From Chamaea fasciata (taxonomy: Eukaryota > Chordata > Aves > Passeriformes > Sylviidae), in contig JARCOQ010000002.1 of assembly GCA_029207755.1 (NCBI GenBank), positions 55,269,172 through 55,333,171 of the forward strand: a stretch of 64,000 nucleotides of DNA. Reading direction: 5' to 3'. Both the position numbers and the translations under genes were made by a program. The notes beneath the pieces are model-generated. The model did not search any database. It had not been told where the DNA came from and was given only the letters and a program-made list of their open reading frames with translations. This document shows positions 9,495-22,256 of the stretch, piece after piece; the stretch's first letter is position 1; the number at the start of each line of letters is the position of its first letter.

Positions 9495-12400
9495 CGTTTT
9501 GTGTTTTATGGGACTGCCTTGGGGCCTTGGTGTTTGGAGAGAATTGACTCTTTCCTCCTGCTGCCACTGTCCCAAAGAGGAATGGTGCTTACCCATGAGA
9601 AGTAAGGGGGGGGCGGTCCTGACCCTGGCCATGGCCTTCTGGTGTATTCTGAGCAGAGGCATCAGCTGTCTCTAAGGTTCTGTTTTAGTGCATGATGTTA
9701 CCAAAGGAAGGAATTGATTCTCCAGATGAAATGCAATGTTATATTGACCTTTTGGAAAACACAAAAGACATTCAAAGAAGTAAACAGACCACTGTTCCCA
9801 CCTGCAAAACTAATTTGCCAATATATTTGCACATTTTTCTGAAAATTATGTGGCCTGTGGTGCATTCATCAGCATGTGTTTCTGAAGTCCTTAAGAGCAC
9901 AGCTACCTCATTTCTTGGTAATTAGGTAGTCGGAAGCACCAACTAAGCCTAAACAAACATCCTTTACTCTAACAAAGCAAGTTATTGTGTAGTCTGTCAG
10001 GACACAGTTTTCTGTAGTGTGCAATGACTCTAATGCCTATTAATTATTTCTGAATAGTTTAAGCATTATCTGCCTTTGGGTAAATTCTTTCTCTATAGTG
10101 TAATCTAACCTGTGGGAGGGGAAAGAAAAAAACAACCATAATATTTGCCATGTCAGCTTCCGAAAAATAACAGATTTTTGTTTTAATCATTATCACCTTC
10201 AGTGTCGCACAGCAAGCTCCAGGACCTGGAAAAGGTTAGTGAGAGGGTTTCCTAGACTCCATCCCACACATCATTGACTCACTAGTTCTAAAGAACCTGT
10301 GTGTGGGGGGCCCTTTTGACTCTCACCTCTCCACCCATCTACTGCAAGAATGGAACATGGCTGTTTGCTCTTTGCCTTTACAACAATTTAGCCATTGTAT
10401 CTCATGGGGTTTTTTTCATGAGGTAAAGAGTTTGGTGCGATTTTACTTTGTGACTCTACCAAAAATGTCTCATAAATAGATATCCAGCAAACCCAAACAT
10501 ATCTACTCATGTAGAGCACTCAGTTTTGTTTTACAGAAGAAAAATGTTATTTTGTGTGAGTCTGTATGGTTTACTACTCTGTAGTGTAAAGCCCAGACCC
10601 GGAATTTTACTATCAAGTGTCCATCCATTAACTGAATTCTGACTCATCCCTGCTGAAACAGAGTGACAAAGAATAATTTTAAATAAAATATTTTGGGAAT
10701 ATGCTTTTTTCTTTATTTCTACCCCTTTTTTTAGGAACTACAGACTTACAGGAGTTGTCATCCTTTTGGCAGGACAGAGTGATGGGAGAATGGAAGAACA
10801 AAGAAAACATGAAATCTACCAACTGGCTTCAGAAAGAGAATATAAAGTTACACAGGCAAGAAGAAACCAAATTTTATTTCTGTGTACCCAGCATGTTTGT
10901 GTTCCTCAGATACAGCCCAGGCAGACCAGAATCAGCATCACAAATGTTACCTATCTGATTGCAAAGGAGAAAGTCCCTGCTTACTCCTGTCAGTTTTTAT
11001 CAGCACTTTTTTGCAGAGTGCTTCTGAGGCCAACATTTCAAAAACCAGAATAGAGTCTTTCAACCTCCTTAAGCCAAGAGGGCTTCCACCTTTTCATGAG
11101 AGTTTTCTCTTGAAACATTGCAGCCACAAGGGTTCCCTTATGTGACCATAAATCACCACGCATGTCTGCCAGCACTCAATAAATTCAAATAAATAATAGC
11201 TCCTCAAAGACCCACCTACTGCTTCCAAGATCCTTAACATGTGGGCAGAAGATTGGTCTCCCCACAAATAATGAAGCATGCTCTTGCCTAATGAGATGCT
11301 TATAAATAGATGCTGTTTTTTCCTATGAAAGACTGGATTTACAGCTTGATGCGTGCAACCAGCAGGCAAGTTTGTCCGGAAAAAAATGCTCCTGTGAAAT
11401 TTTTACAGTGTATGGCAAGACTAGGAGTCAGAAAGAAAAAATACTAGCAGGCTTCATTCATATTTTGCCTCCTCTATCCAGTACCACTTGAGCAAGGAGC
11501 AAGGAGGACTGCAAAGACCTGAGTCAACCATGACTCATCCCCTGGGTCCTGAGAGGGGATTCATCCCCAGCAGCAACCGATGTACATTGTGTGGGCACAC
11601 ACTCCTGCCTGGGAAGGGCAACCACATGGGAAGTTGTCTTGTGGTTGCTCAGGGAATGACACATTCATTTACTGCCTTGCCTCACTTGCCTCACTCAGCC
11701 AATTGCTGGGCTAGTCCTTTCCTCTTTCCACCTCTCCTGACGCTGCTTCACACCCCTTTCTCAGAGTGTATTCTGCTGCCAGTCCTGGCAGGGTGCTGCA
11801 GGGTTACAGCACTGCTGGAACCTTCCCACGTCCATGAGTTTGGGCTAAGATGGGCTTGACTCTGTACAGGGTAGAAACAAATCCCACCTCTATTTATCTG
11901 TCTTCAGACTTCTGTGCAGAAGATGATATCTAAGAAGAGGTGATGTGAAGGAGTGTGTCCCTGGCATCTTTACAGTCCCTAAGGAGGCTGTGTGAACTGT
12001 TTTATATGGATGAGCTTGACTGGGCCCATCCAGTGATGCCTATGCCCAAATGCAAAAGGATACATTAAGAGCCCAGCCTAGGGCATGTATCCCTCCCCAT
12101 TATTCCAGCCAGTCCTGAGATTTTTTTCTTTCCCCTGAGTGCAACAGCTTCCCCTTCATAGCGTGGTTACTGTGGCAGGACACCACAATAAGCTGTACTC
12201 CCCTGTCAAGTTCTGAGGCTCAGGAGGTGGCAGCACAGTTTGATGCAGCCTGTGCCAGCTGTCACAGCACCACAGGGACAGCTATGGCATGTGGCAGTGT
12301 GACTCTTGTCTGACTCCCTGTCCAGCCATGCACTGATGGCACGTGAAGGGCATCACACAGCATTAGACACACATGAGCAGCACAGCTTTGCCTCCAGAGA

Positions 12401-15400
12401 GGACGTGCTTTTTGGAACGGTGCCAGGACCCTACCCTTGGGTTGTAGAAATGGACAGGCCAGACGGGACCTTATAGTAGGATGAAGTTGAGCAACTGGGC
12501 ACCTACCTAAAAAGCAAAATGCTGCATAATGACCACCTGACAGGAGCCAAAGCAAGTGAAGACCCTGCTAAAACATGTTTGCTGGGTCAGTGTCCTTGCA
12601 TGTTTCTCCACTCATGTTTCCAGTTTTGTACCCTAGCCAAATCCCTACTCATCATTAGGATGTGACTCAGCAGAAGTGCTTCCATTAAAAGAAGCTGAGT
12701 TAGAAGGGAGTTAGGACATATTCAAAATGGTGCTCTGGTTTTCGTGACTGGGAGGGACCAAAGTGTGAGATGTCTCTTATGTGTCTGTCCCACAGGCTAA
12801 GCATCTAACAGGTCTTGGAGGTCTCTGAGGAAAATGGGAATAGAAAATATTTATTTTCTGTATGTTATCGAATTCCTGTTGTTGCAGAATTAATTAAATC
12901 TTCTTTGGGAAAGGACAAAGACACAGAGGAATTTGAAGAGACACGATGGGAGCATTGTGTGGGGCCAGGTTAAGGCTTTCTCTACCCATATGGCTGTAAT
13001 GGAAGTCCATGGAGATAAATCTGATAGAGTCCACCTGGCTTTGGCACTGCTACCATTAACTACTGCACTATGGTGTTTGGGGTAGAGTGCAGAACTCAAT
13101 ATAGGAGTACATATATTATACTGCTCTAATAAAATTTGCTTTTGATGCTCAGCTTTGGTCAAGAGGGGTATCAGGCCCTGACAGAGCACTTGAACCTACC
13201 TAAGAATTTGCATGAGGCTGAGGAAACAGGAAAAAAACATGAGAAGAGCTGCTGCTAGCAGTGGTTCTTGGGCTGGGAGTTAGAAACAGGTTGTGAGACA
13301 GCACTCACCTGATCTTCCAACTCTGTCCATAGGGAACCATTCTGCCTTAGCCCTGAAGGTTTTAATGCAATTCTGGTAGTTTCTCACTTCCTCTGCTAAC
13401 CTTAAACCTGGTTTTCCCAGGTCAAACCATATATTTGTCCAGTCTAAATGACAGCCTGTTCAAATGGCAGCTCTTTGACCTCTAGGAATGGGATACAACT
13501 CATAACTACACAAAGGATACTTAGAAAACTTCTCCAAATGAGAAAAACACCAGTCAGATCTGCATTTTCTAGATCTCTTGAGCAAGAAGTAGAAGCAACA
13601 ACCACATCTGAAGAGTCTTTTTACCTTTTCACCAGCTCTGTATGCCCCCCCCCCCAAGAACTTCAACTCTTGTTAACCTCAGCAGTTCTCTTTGTGTGCT
13701 ATGCAGAATTAGTCAACTTCATGAAAAATCAAACAGGGTTATGACCCCAACAACAGTATTCCCCAGGGCTACAAAACCACATCACCAATTGCTAACCTTC
13801 CCCCTCTGCCACTGTCCTGCCCCAAGAAGAGCTGAGATTCCTGCCCTGTGGTTTCATCACATTGGGATGCTTATCTGCTTCTGGAAAACAGGTCATGAAC
13901 AGCCATGTAACCCCTGAGTCTGCTCTTTGGCTGTGGCCGCAGTATGACACGTTTCTCAAACTTAAAATCAGCTGTAAGAGGATATCTCCAATCTAGATAA
14001 CGTACTGCAGATCCCCACAACCTTTTTCTTCAGAAATCTTTCCCTAACAGCTAACTTTTGCTATAATTTAAGACATTGCTTCTCCTCCAACCCTCAGTGG
14101 CCAGAGAGAGCAATTTATTTCTCCATTTTGGCAGGAGTCATTACCTGGTGCCAGTCAAGGGACAGTTGCCATGTCTCCTTTTGCTTTTCCCACATCTTCC
14201 AGTCTGTACAGGAGAATGACTTGACCTTCCAAATTTTAGAGAGGCAAATTTATTATAATGTCCTTGGGATCCAGCACCTCCTTGAAATCAGAAGCTGGTG
14301 AAATAGGAGCAAGAGGAGATCCTCCCTTGGCAGTGCCTGCAGTGCACTGCAGGGCTGAGCAAACCGTGCCCAGGGTGGGTCTGGCCTGTTTTAAGGATAA
14401 GGATGTTTGTCAAACCTCAGCTGGAGGAATGCTCTGCCTCTAGGGAGTGTCAAGGAAGAAGACACAAAGTCCAGGCATAAATCAAAAATGGACTGAAAGG
14501 CGAAGGGAAATTAAACTATTGAGGTAGTGCTGCCTACAGCCCTGGTAAAGAGGGAAAGCAGGGCACGTCAAGGCATGGAGGCAACATCCATGTCACCTGC
14601 TACTGTATGTCTACAAAACAACTATTTACATCTGAGCTAATCATTTGGATCCCTGTTGAGTCAATGCAAAGGAATACACAGCACATTTGAAATGTCGGCC
14701 TACAGATGAGAAGTCCACCTTTAGACATGCTTATTATTCCCACAGATGCTGATACACCCAGGATGCCTAAATGTAGATATCTTAATCTGCTCAGAGACAT
14801 CTGACCCAAAGAGATTGGTTTTGGGTAAGAAAAATTTGATGCCACTCTTAAAATGCTTCTGTCTGTTCCTTCCTTGTTCTTTATGGAAAAGAAGGATGTT
14901 TATCCTGTACTTTTCTTCATTCCAAGGCCTCCTAGTGTTCCTGTCATGTGGGACCAGCCTTCTGATGGATGTCTGAAAACATCCATCACAGCACTGAAAT
15001 TTCTGGCCTGTGTTCCATGAGCATGGATCCACAGGCATGCAGAGGAGCACATGAGCACTCTGCACCCATGTGTCTCATCCATACCAAGATGGCAGGGCCC
15101 TGCTTCAAACATCCATATCCATTTTCTCTCAGGAAAACCTTAAGTTGAGTTGTGGCCATATCTACATGCTGCAGTTGATGAAGGTCTGTGACAGTCAGTA
15201 TTGTTCAGTGATGGTGATGTGAGTGATCTTGATACCTCTTGTGTGCTGTGATAATCCAGACTGTCACCTCACTATCTAACTGCTTGTAGAGAGTCACAAC
15301 ACACTAGAGAGCTGTAAAAGAGACATCTTACAGGGGAGGGCAGAAAGGGAGTGGAGAAATGAGCAGCAGGAGGAGGGACATGAAAGGATGAGATGGCTAC

Positions 15401-16164
15401 AGTTACAAGAAGAGCTGGAGGGACTGGCCACCACCTCCAGCTCATGATCTGCTGCTAGAGATGCCTCACAGATGACCTTTGAGACATCTTAGGCCACCTA
15501 TCCTATTTCCATCATGTAGCAGAAGGGCTGCCAGCAAGCAGCACATTTTTTAGTGCTTTGTCCAGGCTCATGTTTTTGGCTTATCCTCTGGGACTGTGCC
15601 ATCTTCCCCATGAGACTCAGCTGGCAGTCTGGCAGCTTCTGGGCAATTAAGCTGAAATTTTCCTTTGCTCCATTTTATGCTGCTACTTCAAGTTGCTCCT
15701 CTTGCCCTGTCCTCTGCAACTCTCTCCTGTTTTCTCTCTACTGCCTCCTCAGTTGTGATCTGAATCTCTGCAAGCACTGGACACAGTTTAAAAACACGTC
15801 CTCAGAGCCTTGGAGGTGTTTACTCCTTTCTGTTGAAAAGCAGACTTGTGGAGAGTGTGACGTATCACTTACACAGTTCAGAGGCAGGGCATTTCCCACA
15901 TTATAAAAGAGTGGACCGCAGCCACAGAAAGTTGAAACATCACTTAAAAACTCTGCTATTTGAGAGGGTGGATTGCTCATTGCTGCTAAAAACTACAAAA
16001 ACACAACATTACTCAAAAAGCCGAAAATAAAATCCCTTGGCAATTTGTATATGTTTCAAAATCCTGATGGTTTTAAAATCCCTTTTTAGATACAAGGATC
16101 TCTGTGCCAAACTAAGATCCAACAGTAAAAACAAACAGATAATGAAACAAAGTCTGTGATGATT
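9495..16164. other. Noncoding DNA, no gene seen
   Basis: About 6.7 kb without a gene I can support. Open frames stay at or below 123 codons (11488-11859) and look like chance. A C run lies near 13646-13656. The stretch about 9930-10160 is AT-rich and repeat-free. A possible 32-nt micro-exon (10203-10234) is reported separately. No mobile element was recognised, although old diverged ones could be missed by eye. Confidence 0.6.
10203..10234 (+). other. Exon-like 32-nt segment, speculative
   Basis: A T-rich stretch ending CACCTTCAG is followed by 32 nt and then GTTAGTGAG, a donor-like sequence. All three frames are open over so short a length, and one reads SHSKLQDLEK. Splice-like pairs this good occur by chance in noncoding DNA, so this is only a candidate micro-exon. 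Confidence 0.08.
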
Positions 16165-16196
16165 AAAAAAAAAAAAAAAAGAGAGAGAGAGAGAGA
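16165..16196. repeat. Poly-A followed by (GA)n
   Basis: Sixteen A residues (16165-16180) run directly into a (GA)8 dinucleotide array (16181-16196). It is a homopurine microsatellite, probably variable in length between individuals. Confidence 0.95.
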
Positions 16197-18057
16197 AAAC
16201 TTGTTGCAATAATGTACTTTTCCAGGAAAATTAACCATAACAACAGTGTTGGTGAATCACTGGGTAGCAGCTCCTGCTTATAAACATGATTTTGAAATCT
16301 TACAGTGTTGTTATTTCCACAGCAGTATTGGCAGTAGCTGTGTAAAGGTTTTCTAGCACAGAAAGAAATTTCTCCTAAAACCCCTGACTGGAACTTCTTC
16401 GAATGCTTCCTAGAGGATTATGTTAAATGGATGCAAGTTATCTGCCTAAATTATTTACAAATCTTTAAAAGTCTTATTCCAGCTCCATCATGTGCAAATA
16501 TTTGTTAGCTGTGAAGGTGTTCCAGAGAAACACAATAGAAATTCAAAGCATAAATATCCTTGTGAGGAGGGCACAGGCCCATAACTCAGATCTCTATGAG
16601 TGAAAAAGATCAAGAAGTAGTTTAGGTCATATTTTCCCCAAAATATCTTCCTAAATCCCAGCTTTGATAGACTTTATGGTCTTATACCTCAGAGTAATCT
16701 GAATGATCTATTTTAACCCTGTCAGGGAATTGCCACCATAGTATGATGCTACCCAGGAGGACGCTACACTTGTGGGCATTGGAGCAGAGACTAAGACCCT
16801 TGTTTGGTGGACAGGAATGCAGATTTGTCACAAATTATGCAATCTGAACACAGCATCTGACTACAATGCAAATCCAGGCTGGGCTAATGTCAGCTGCAGG
16901 GTGTTACCATCACAGCGTAGGAGCTTTCATGGAGGGACTCGTGGTGCTCTGAGATCCCCCAGCTCAGTTTCGCCTACACACCCTGCCACAGCTGGTGATA
17001 GGCAACATTCCTGCAAGGAATTACAGTAGAAAAGATGGGATAAATGTGAAGGATTAAGTGTTCTCACTCGGACTTTGACGTGTTCCCTCTGGATCACAGC
17101 TTTTGGCGCATCTGTGCTTCTACGAGCAGTGGTGAAAGTACTCTGTTAATGTGATATCCATCATGAGCTGTGCCTGTGATCACACACATAAGCACAGACA
17201 TACTCACTGGTTCAGGGTGAATTTTCCTGTAAACAGCAGCACTTTTCCAGTGTGGTCTCCACGGACACATTGCCACTGCAATGGAATTCCTTGCCATTAG
17301 GCACTGGGTGAAGCATGATGTTACTGTTCCAGTGTTTCCCAGACCCTAGTCTGTTTACTCACAAGGACTCAAACCTCAGCTAACTTTTTAAATGTTCCTG
17401 AGCGGGAGATTCTTCTCGACATAAAGAAATTTTTTTGCTCCAGTGTCTGTCTATATCTCTGACACTAAAAGTACAAACAGTTCATATCAGTGTAAGAATA
17501 CAGGTGGAAGAAACCTTCAAGTTCTCAGCACTGAATTACTCCACTTGTTGTTTTCAGCTTTTAAACTTTAATTTTTGCAAAAGCAAAAATATGCCACTCT
17601 CAGCTGGACACACACATTAGTTCCTGGTCATTCAGATCCTTATTGTCAATATTCCCTGGCTTAGTGACTTGGTTCAGTTTCATTGTTCAGGATCTGCCAG
17701 GGTGATACTAAACTGACATGATTCCTATTAATGGAGTCAAGGAAAGAGAGCACTCTTTCCCTCTCAGATCAGCAAGGAATCTTAAGGTGCAAGTGGTCAA
17801 GTCTAGAAAATATCCTCCTGTCTCCTTAAGAAGAGAAGCAGGCTGTGGAGTTTGTTTGGGTGCTGAGCTGGCCAGAGTGAGATGGAAAGAGAAAGAAATT
17901 CTTCCAATAGCTCTTGATGTTCTTGGAAAATGAGACACTTGGGGAACTGTGGAGCTTAGGACTCTATTAGAGAAAATCATGCCTCTTTCCTCAAGAGGAA
18001 GAAGTTCAGCCACCTTTTTTGGAATTGCATGCTCTCCCTGAAATTTGGCAGATTAGC
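16197..18057. other. Noncoding DNA, no gene seen
   Basis: Unique sequence. Short open frames of up to about 101 codons on both strands overlap and have no recognisable domains. No RNA gene or promoter-like island was found. Confidence 0.6.
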
Positions 18058-18573
18058 AATCAGCATCCAGCTCTGGGGTCCACAGCATAGAAAAGATTGA
18101 CCTGTTTGGAACAAGTCCAGAGGAGGAGGGCCACCACAAGGATTTGAGGGATGGACCGTGTCTCCATGGCTGAGAGAAACGGATTTGTTCAGCCTGGAAA
18201 AGGGAAGGCTTAAGGGTGACCTAGTTGGAGCCTTCTAGTACCTGAAGGCAGTCTACAAGAAAGGCAGAGAGGGACTTTTTACAAGGGCCTGTAGTAACAG
18301 GACAGAGGGGGATGGATTCAAACTGAAAGAGGATAGGCTTAGAGTAGACATTAGGAAAAAATTCTTTACTGTGAGAGTGGTGAGACACAACCATAGGTTG
18401 CCCAGAGAAGCTGTGGATGCCCCATCCCTGACAGTGTTCAGCGCCAGGCTGGGTGGGGCTTTGAGTAACCTGGTCTAGTGGAAGGTGTCCCTGCCCATGG
18501 CAGGGGGGTTGGAACTGAATGATCTTTAAGGTCCCTCCTAACCAAACCATTCTATAATTTTATGATTCTATGA
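18058..18573 (+). mobile_element. CR1 retrotransposon fragment, 3' end (copy 2)
   Basis: A well-preserved CR1 3' end, truncated at the 5' side. Diagnostic blocks are CATCCAGCTCTGGGGTCC (near 18064), GTCCAGAGGAGGAGGGCCAC (near 18115), TTGTTCAGCCTGGAAAAGGG (near 18186), AGTACCTGAAGGCAGTCTAC (near 18237), GAGAGGGACTTTTTACAAGG (near 18266), GTTGCCCAGAGAAGCTGTGG (near 18397) and GGTGTCCCTGCCCATGGCAG (near 18484). The tail carries ATTCTAT/TTTTATG-type units ending GATTCTATGA at 18573, slightly degenerate. It belongs to a different CR1 subfamily from copy 1, judged by the TTTTTACAAGGGC and CATGGCAGG blocks. No intact reading frame remains. Confidence 0.96.
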
Positions 18574-18584
18574 AATCATAAAAT
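18557..18584. repeat. 11-bp perfect inverted repeat at CR1 end
   Basis: ATTTTATGATT (18557-18567) is the exact reverse complement of AATCATAAAAT (18574-18584), with a 6-nt loop. The left arm is the CR1 tail and the right arm lies just past the expected CR1 end, so the hairpin straddles the insertion junction. Confidence 0.85.
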
Positions 18585-20250
18585 AGATAGGGCAGGCCAC
18601 AGAAATCAGGTCACTGGCAAATATATCTGGGATTTCAAGGGGACTAGACAATAACCTGGAGATGTAAAAGCCCCATCAGGGACATCACAAAACCTCTGTT
18701 CTATGCATGGCCAAACACAGAAGAGTCACAGCAAGAGTCATACAGGGGCACAGGGGCCACATGCAATGTCAGACATGAGCAGAGAAAAGGTGAATGAATG
18801 CCCAGCTATGTCACATAAAGTAGACATGCCTGCCAGCAGCAAGGAATGAAGATGAGGGATGGCCATCTCACTGCACTGAGTGCAAAGGGACCTACCAGAT
18901 TAATGTAGAATATAGATTGAGGGCTTGAGAGCTGAAGATGAATAAGTCGAATCCCGCCTGTGAATGCTTACTTGTATAACAGAAAAGAGCAAATGGGTTA
19001 CTTAAAATTGTTAATGACAATATAATGAGATGCAGTGGTTGAAAGCAGCAGCTGGGGAAATGCAGACTAGAAGTAAGGAATGTTTTATAACAACAGATAT
19101 AATTAACCATTGGAAACATTTATCCAGTCTTGTGGTTTATTCTTCCATCACTGGCAATTTCCAAATCAAGACTGGATTGGTTTTCAGACAGAAATGTTCT
19201 TTGTTTCAAGCAAGATTGAATGCAGGAAGTTCTGCTTGTGCCTGACACAGTTTAGGCTACAAGTTACTGGAAAGGCAGATAGAACAGGCCTGGAGGCTCA
19301 AGTAGAAGTATCTCTTGTGTTGCAGAGATACTCTTTTCCTGGATACATGACTGGCATTGCATCTTTGCCATGCCAGGAATCATCCCTATTGTATATCCTC
19401 GCATATAGATCCAGACAAAACTCACTCCCGACATTTTCCTTTGTGGCCTGTGCCAGAAGATTGCTGAAACCTGATATTGACTTGAGCTTCAGTCTCTAGT
19501 GGTAGCTTAAATTTCCCAAACACCAGGTTAGGTTCACTTTAGGTGTATAATGACTATCTCCTTATGAACATGCCTTGCAATCATTTTCTTGAGTAACAGA
19601 GGAAGATAATGGTGTCTGATGTCCCAGACTCTGTGTCTTTGCATTCCAATATTACAGGAAGAATCTAGGGGGACCTGCAGATGTATTCAGAACAATTTTG
19701 TTTCTTATTTTAGTACTTTTTCACATCTCATTAGGAATATCAAAGGATTCTTAAAAACAAAGTCAGCATAACAGCTCCCCCCTAACAACTTGTTTTTTAA
19801 CCCCATCACTTGCAGGTATTATGTACTGAAAGGCATTCCAAAGAAATAAGTGTCAGAGTGAGACTTGTTTTTGCTGGTGTTTATAAGGGGGGAGGAGAAT
19901 CAAAAACCTTTAGAGCATAACAGCAAAACAAACCACAGACAAAGCTTTAGTCCTACTTCTAGTTACTTATTGAAGGGTAGTTCCTCACAGATGGCATCTA
20001 ATCACGTGGTTAAATCAGTAACTGCTGTTACTAATAGGCATTAGTTCATTATGAGGCATTCTCTGTTAGCAAACATTCCACTCACTGCACAACCTGCATC
20101 TCAACTTAAGATTCAGATTGACACCAAAGTTTATAACACAAAATAAAGACTATTAGTAGAGTTAATATAGCTGTGATAATCCAAAACCACAGACAAACAA
20201 CATTTATGGATAGTGATCACATATTTTCTTAAGACCATTTCCATTCGGAA

Positions 20251-20254
<4 letters not shown>
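18585..20254. other. Noncoding DNA with a conserved-element-like stretch
   Basis: No gene is supported. The longest frame (129 codons, 19110-19499) shows no domain. About 19960-20225 is AT-rich, free of simple repeats, holds an E-box CACGTG (20003-20008) and several TAAT-type cores, and has the texture of a conserved noncoding element. That is a visual impression only. Confidence 0.5.

Positions 20255-20296
<42 letters not shown>
20255..20296. repeat. Uninterrupted T run (42 bases)
   Basis: A pure run of 42 T on the plus strand. CR1 elements do not end in poly-A, so this is not a CR1 tail. A minus-strand retrocopy would be expected to show TTTATT within roughly 10-35 nt downstream on the plus strand. 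The nearest is near 20390, too far away. It is best treated as a mononucleotide microsatellite, and its exact length in the assembly is uncertain. Confidence 0.95.
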
Positions 20297-22197
20297 CTCA
20301 AAAGCCTTTCTTTTGGTTTGAAATAGAATGAGGTTTAGTTATTTTGGGGTACTTAGCTTGTGTACTCGAACAGCTAAATTTGGGTCACGCTTTATTGAAC
20401 ACATATCTACACACGAGCAAAACAAGGCTTGCGTTTATGCATGTTTTCCTATTGCCACAGCTTTGGTAGCAACAGCCAACAAGCCTTCATACTGCAGAAT
20501 GGCTACCAAATTCTGCTGCTGCTTTCTATGGCAAAACATTCCTTAAATGACAGTAAAACTCAGAGCCTATTTCGCTGGAAGTTACCAACTACCCTTCACT
20601 TTATTGAGTAAAGAAGCTACTATATCAAAAGGAGTCCAAAAAAAATCCCCAGATTTTGAACTAATCTAAACAGCCATATCAATAAGTGAAGTTAATTATT
20701 AAAGGCAAGTTACACCAGAGAGCTTAAAGAATAACAGTTGTCCCAGAAAGAGACTTTTTGCCATGCTTGAATGGACACAGTCTATAAGCACCAGGACATC
20801 CAAGAGTGGTTTTGTGCTATGCTTCAGTCTGTCTCCAAGATCTTTGGACTTCTTGACGTTCTTTGTTTATATGGCCCCACACATAAACAGTACAGTCATC
20901 TGAGCATTCCCAGTATCACAGTTAAGATATAGTTCCTGAAAACAACAAAACGTGTGTGCCACTTTATGCTGCAAGGCTCATTGACCTGGATCTGCAGAAT
21001 GAGAGGACACATCCAATCTGTCCTGCCAGAAACTGTGCTGTATCCTATCAGCGCACACAGGCTGCCGACAATAGTCATTTGTAGCAAATTTAACCAACTT
21101 CCCTCTTTTCATCATTTTTTTTTATTGCTATATCGCTTACAACACTGAATCTTGGATCAACTGAAGGCTAGGGGAATTATTCCAGAAAAAATATTACTGT
21201 TCTCCTGCTGTGAGCAATTCCCAAGAACAAAGCAATTGGAAAGACTAAAACCTCAGGCACAGAGAGATTAGTCAGGGATTGGTGCCACAGTCGGGACAAG
21301 TGTTTAGTCATCGTGACACATCCTCATGCTGAGCCCTTGACCAATAAGTTCCAGCCTTGCTTGTTGTCTTCACTTAGGACAGAAATATATGAGAAACTAG
21401 AATTCTGTAGTAGACATCTGAGTCAAGCAGTTCCACACAGCTGTCACACCCACTGCTGTTTGGTCTGCCCAAACTTAATAACTCTGCAGCGCATTACGTG
21501 GATTTAGGAAATGCTGTAACTTCAGCTGAGCTGGCAAAGCAGCACACAGCTATAAAGTAGTGGGCTGTACTCGTTCCAGCGGCCATGGTGGTCTCTTCAT
21601 CTGCTCCTTTTCACTGTAGGTTTGTGGGTCTCTGCCCACAGAAAGTGCCCTGAAGGAATATGTGTTTGTGCCTGGCCACGTCTATACAATAATTTTCTCT
21701 CCCACCAGAAAGATTGACTAGTAGGGGATTTACTTTCTATTTGAAATAACTGTTTTGGTTTCCCTCTTTCTGCTAAGCTTGGGAAAATTGGCCAGGGTTT
21801 CACAGGGTTTTAACACTATTTACCAAACTACCAACTCTTTTTTGCCTGAAAACTTTGAAATGTGAATGCCACAAAGTTACATCCTCTTAGAAGATCAGTC
21901 TGATTTGGCTTTGTTTGGATTTTCAGCAACATGCAGCTTCATTGCACCCCTTTCCCAGCACACCTGCACTTATGGATTCTGTTGCAACCAGTGCAGATGT
22001 GACTTTCAGGAAAGCTGGAAGGTCCTGAAGCTGCCCCTGGTACGTGGCCATTATTCTGTAAAGGCAAGAAATTCAGAAACCTGTTTTGGTAATTTCCTTT
22101 AAGAAAAGGCAGGAAGAAGTTGGTTTGAGTGCCTATAACAGGAATATCTCAAGGGAAAAAACCTGTCTTTTGGTTGCTAGACTTCATAGTGTGTGTA
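20297..22197. other. Noncoding DNA, no gene seen
   Basis: Unique sequence with only short open frames (78 codons at most) and no recognised repeat family, exon or RNA gene. Confidence 0.6.
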
Positions 22198-22256
22198 TGT
22201 GGATGGATGGATGGATGGATGGATGGATGGATGGATGGATGGATGGATAGATGGAT
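22198..22256. repeat. (GGAT)n tetranucleotide microsatellite
   Basis: About 14 GGAT units, exact from 22201 to about 22247, with one GATA-type variant near the right end before GGATGTGTG. On the minus strand it reads as a Ser-Ile-His-Pro repeat, an artefact. It is probably polymorphic. Confidence 0.97.

Noticed and set aside
22198..22256. GGAT array considered as a CRISPR-like or minisatellite array
   Set aside because: Pure 4-bp period with no spacers, so a plain microsatellite.
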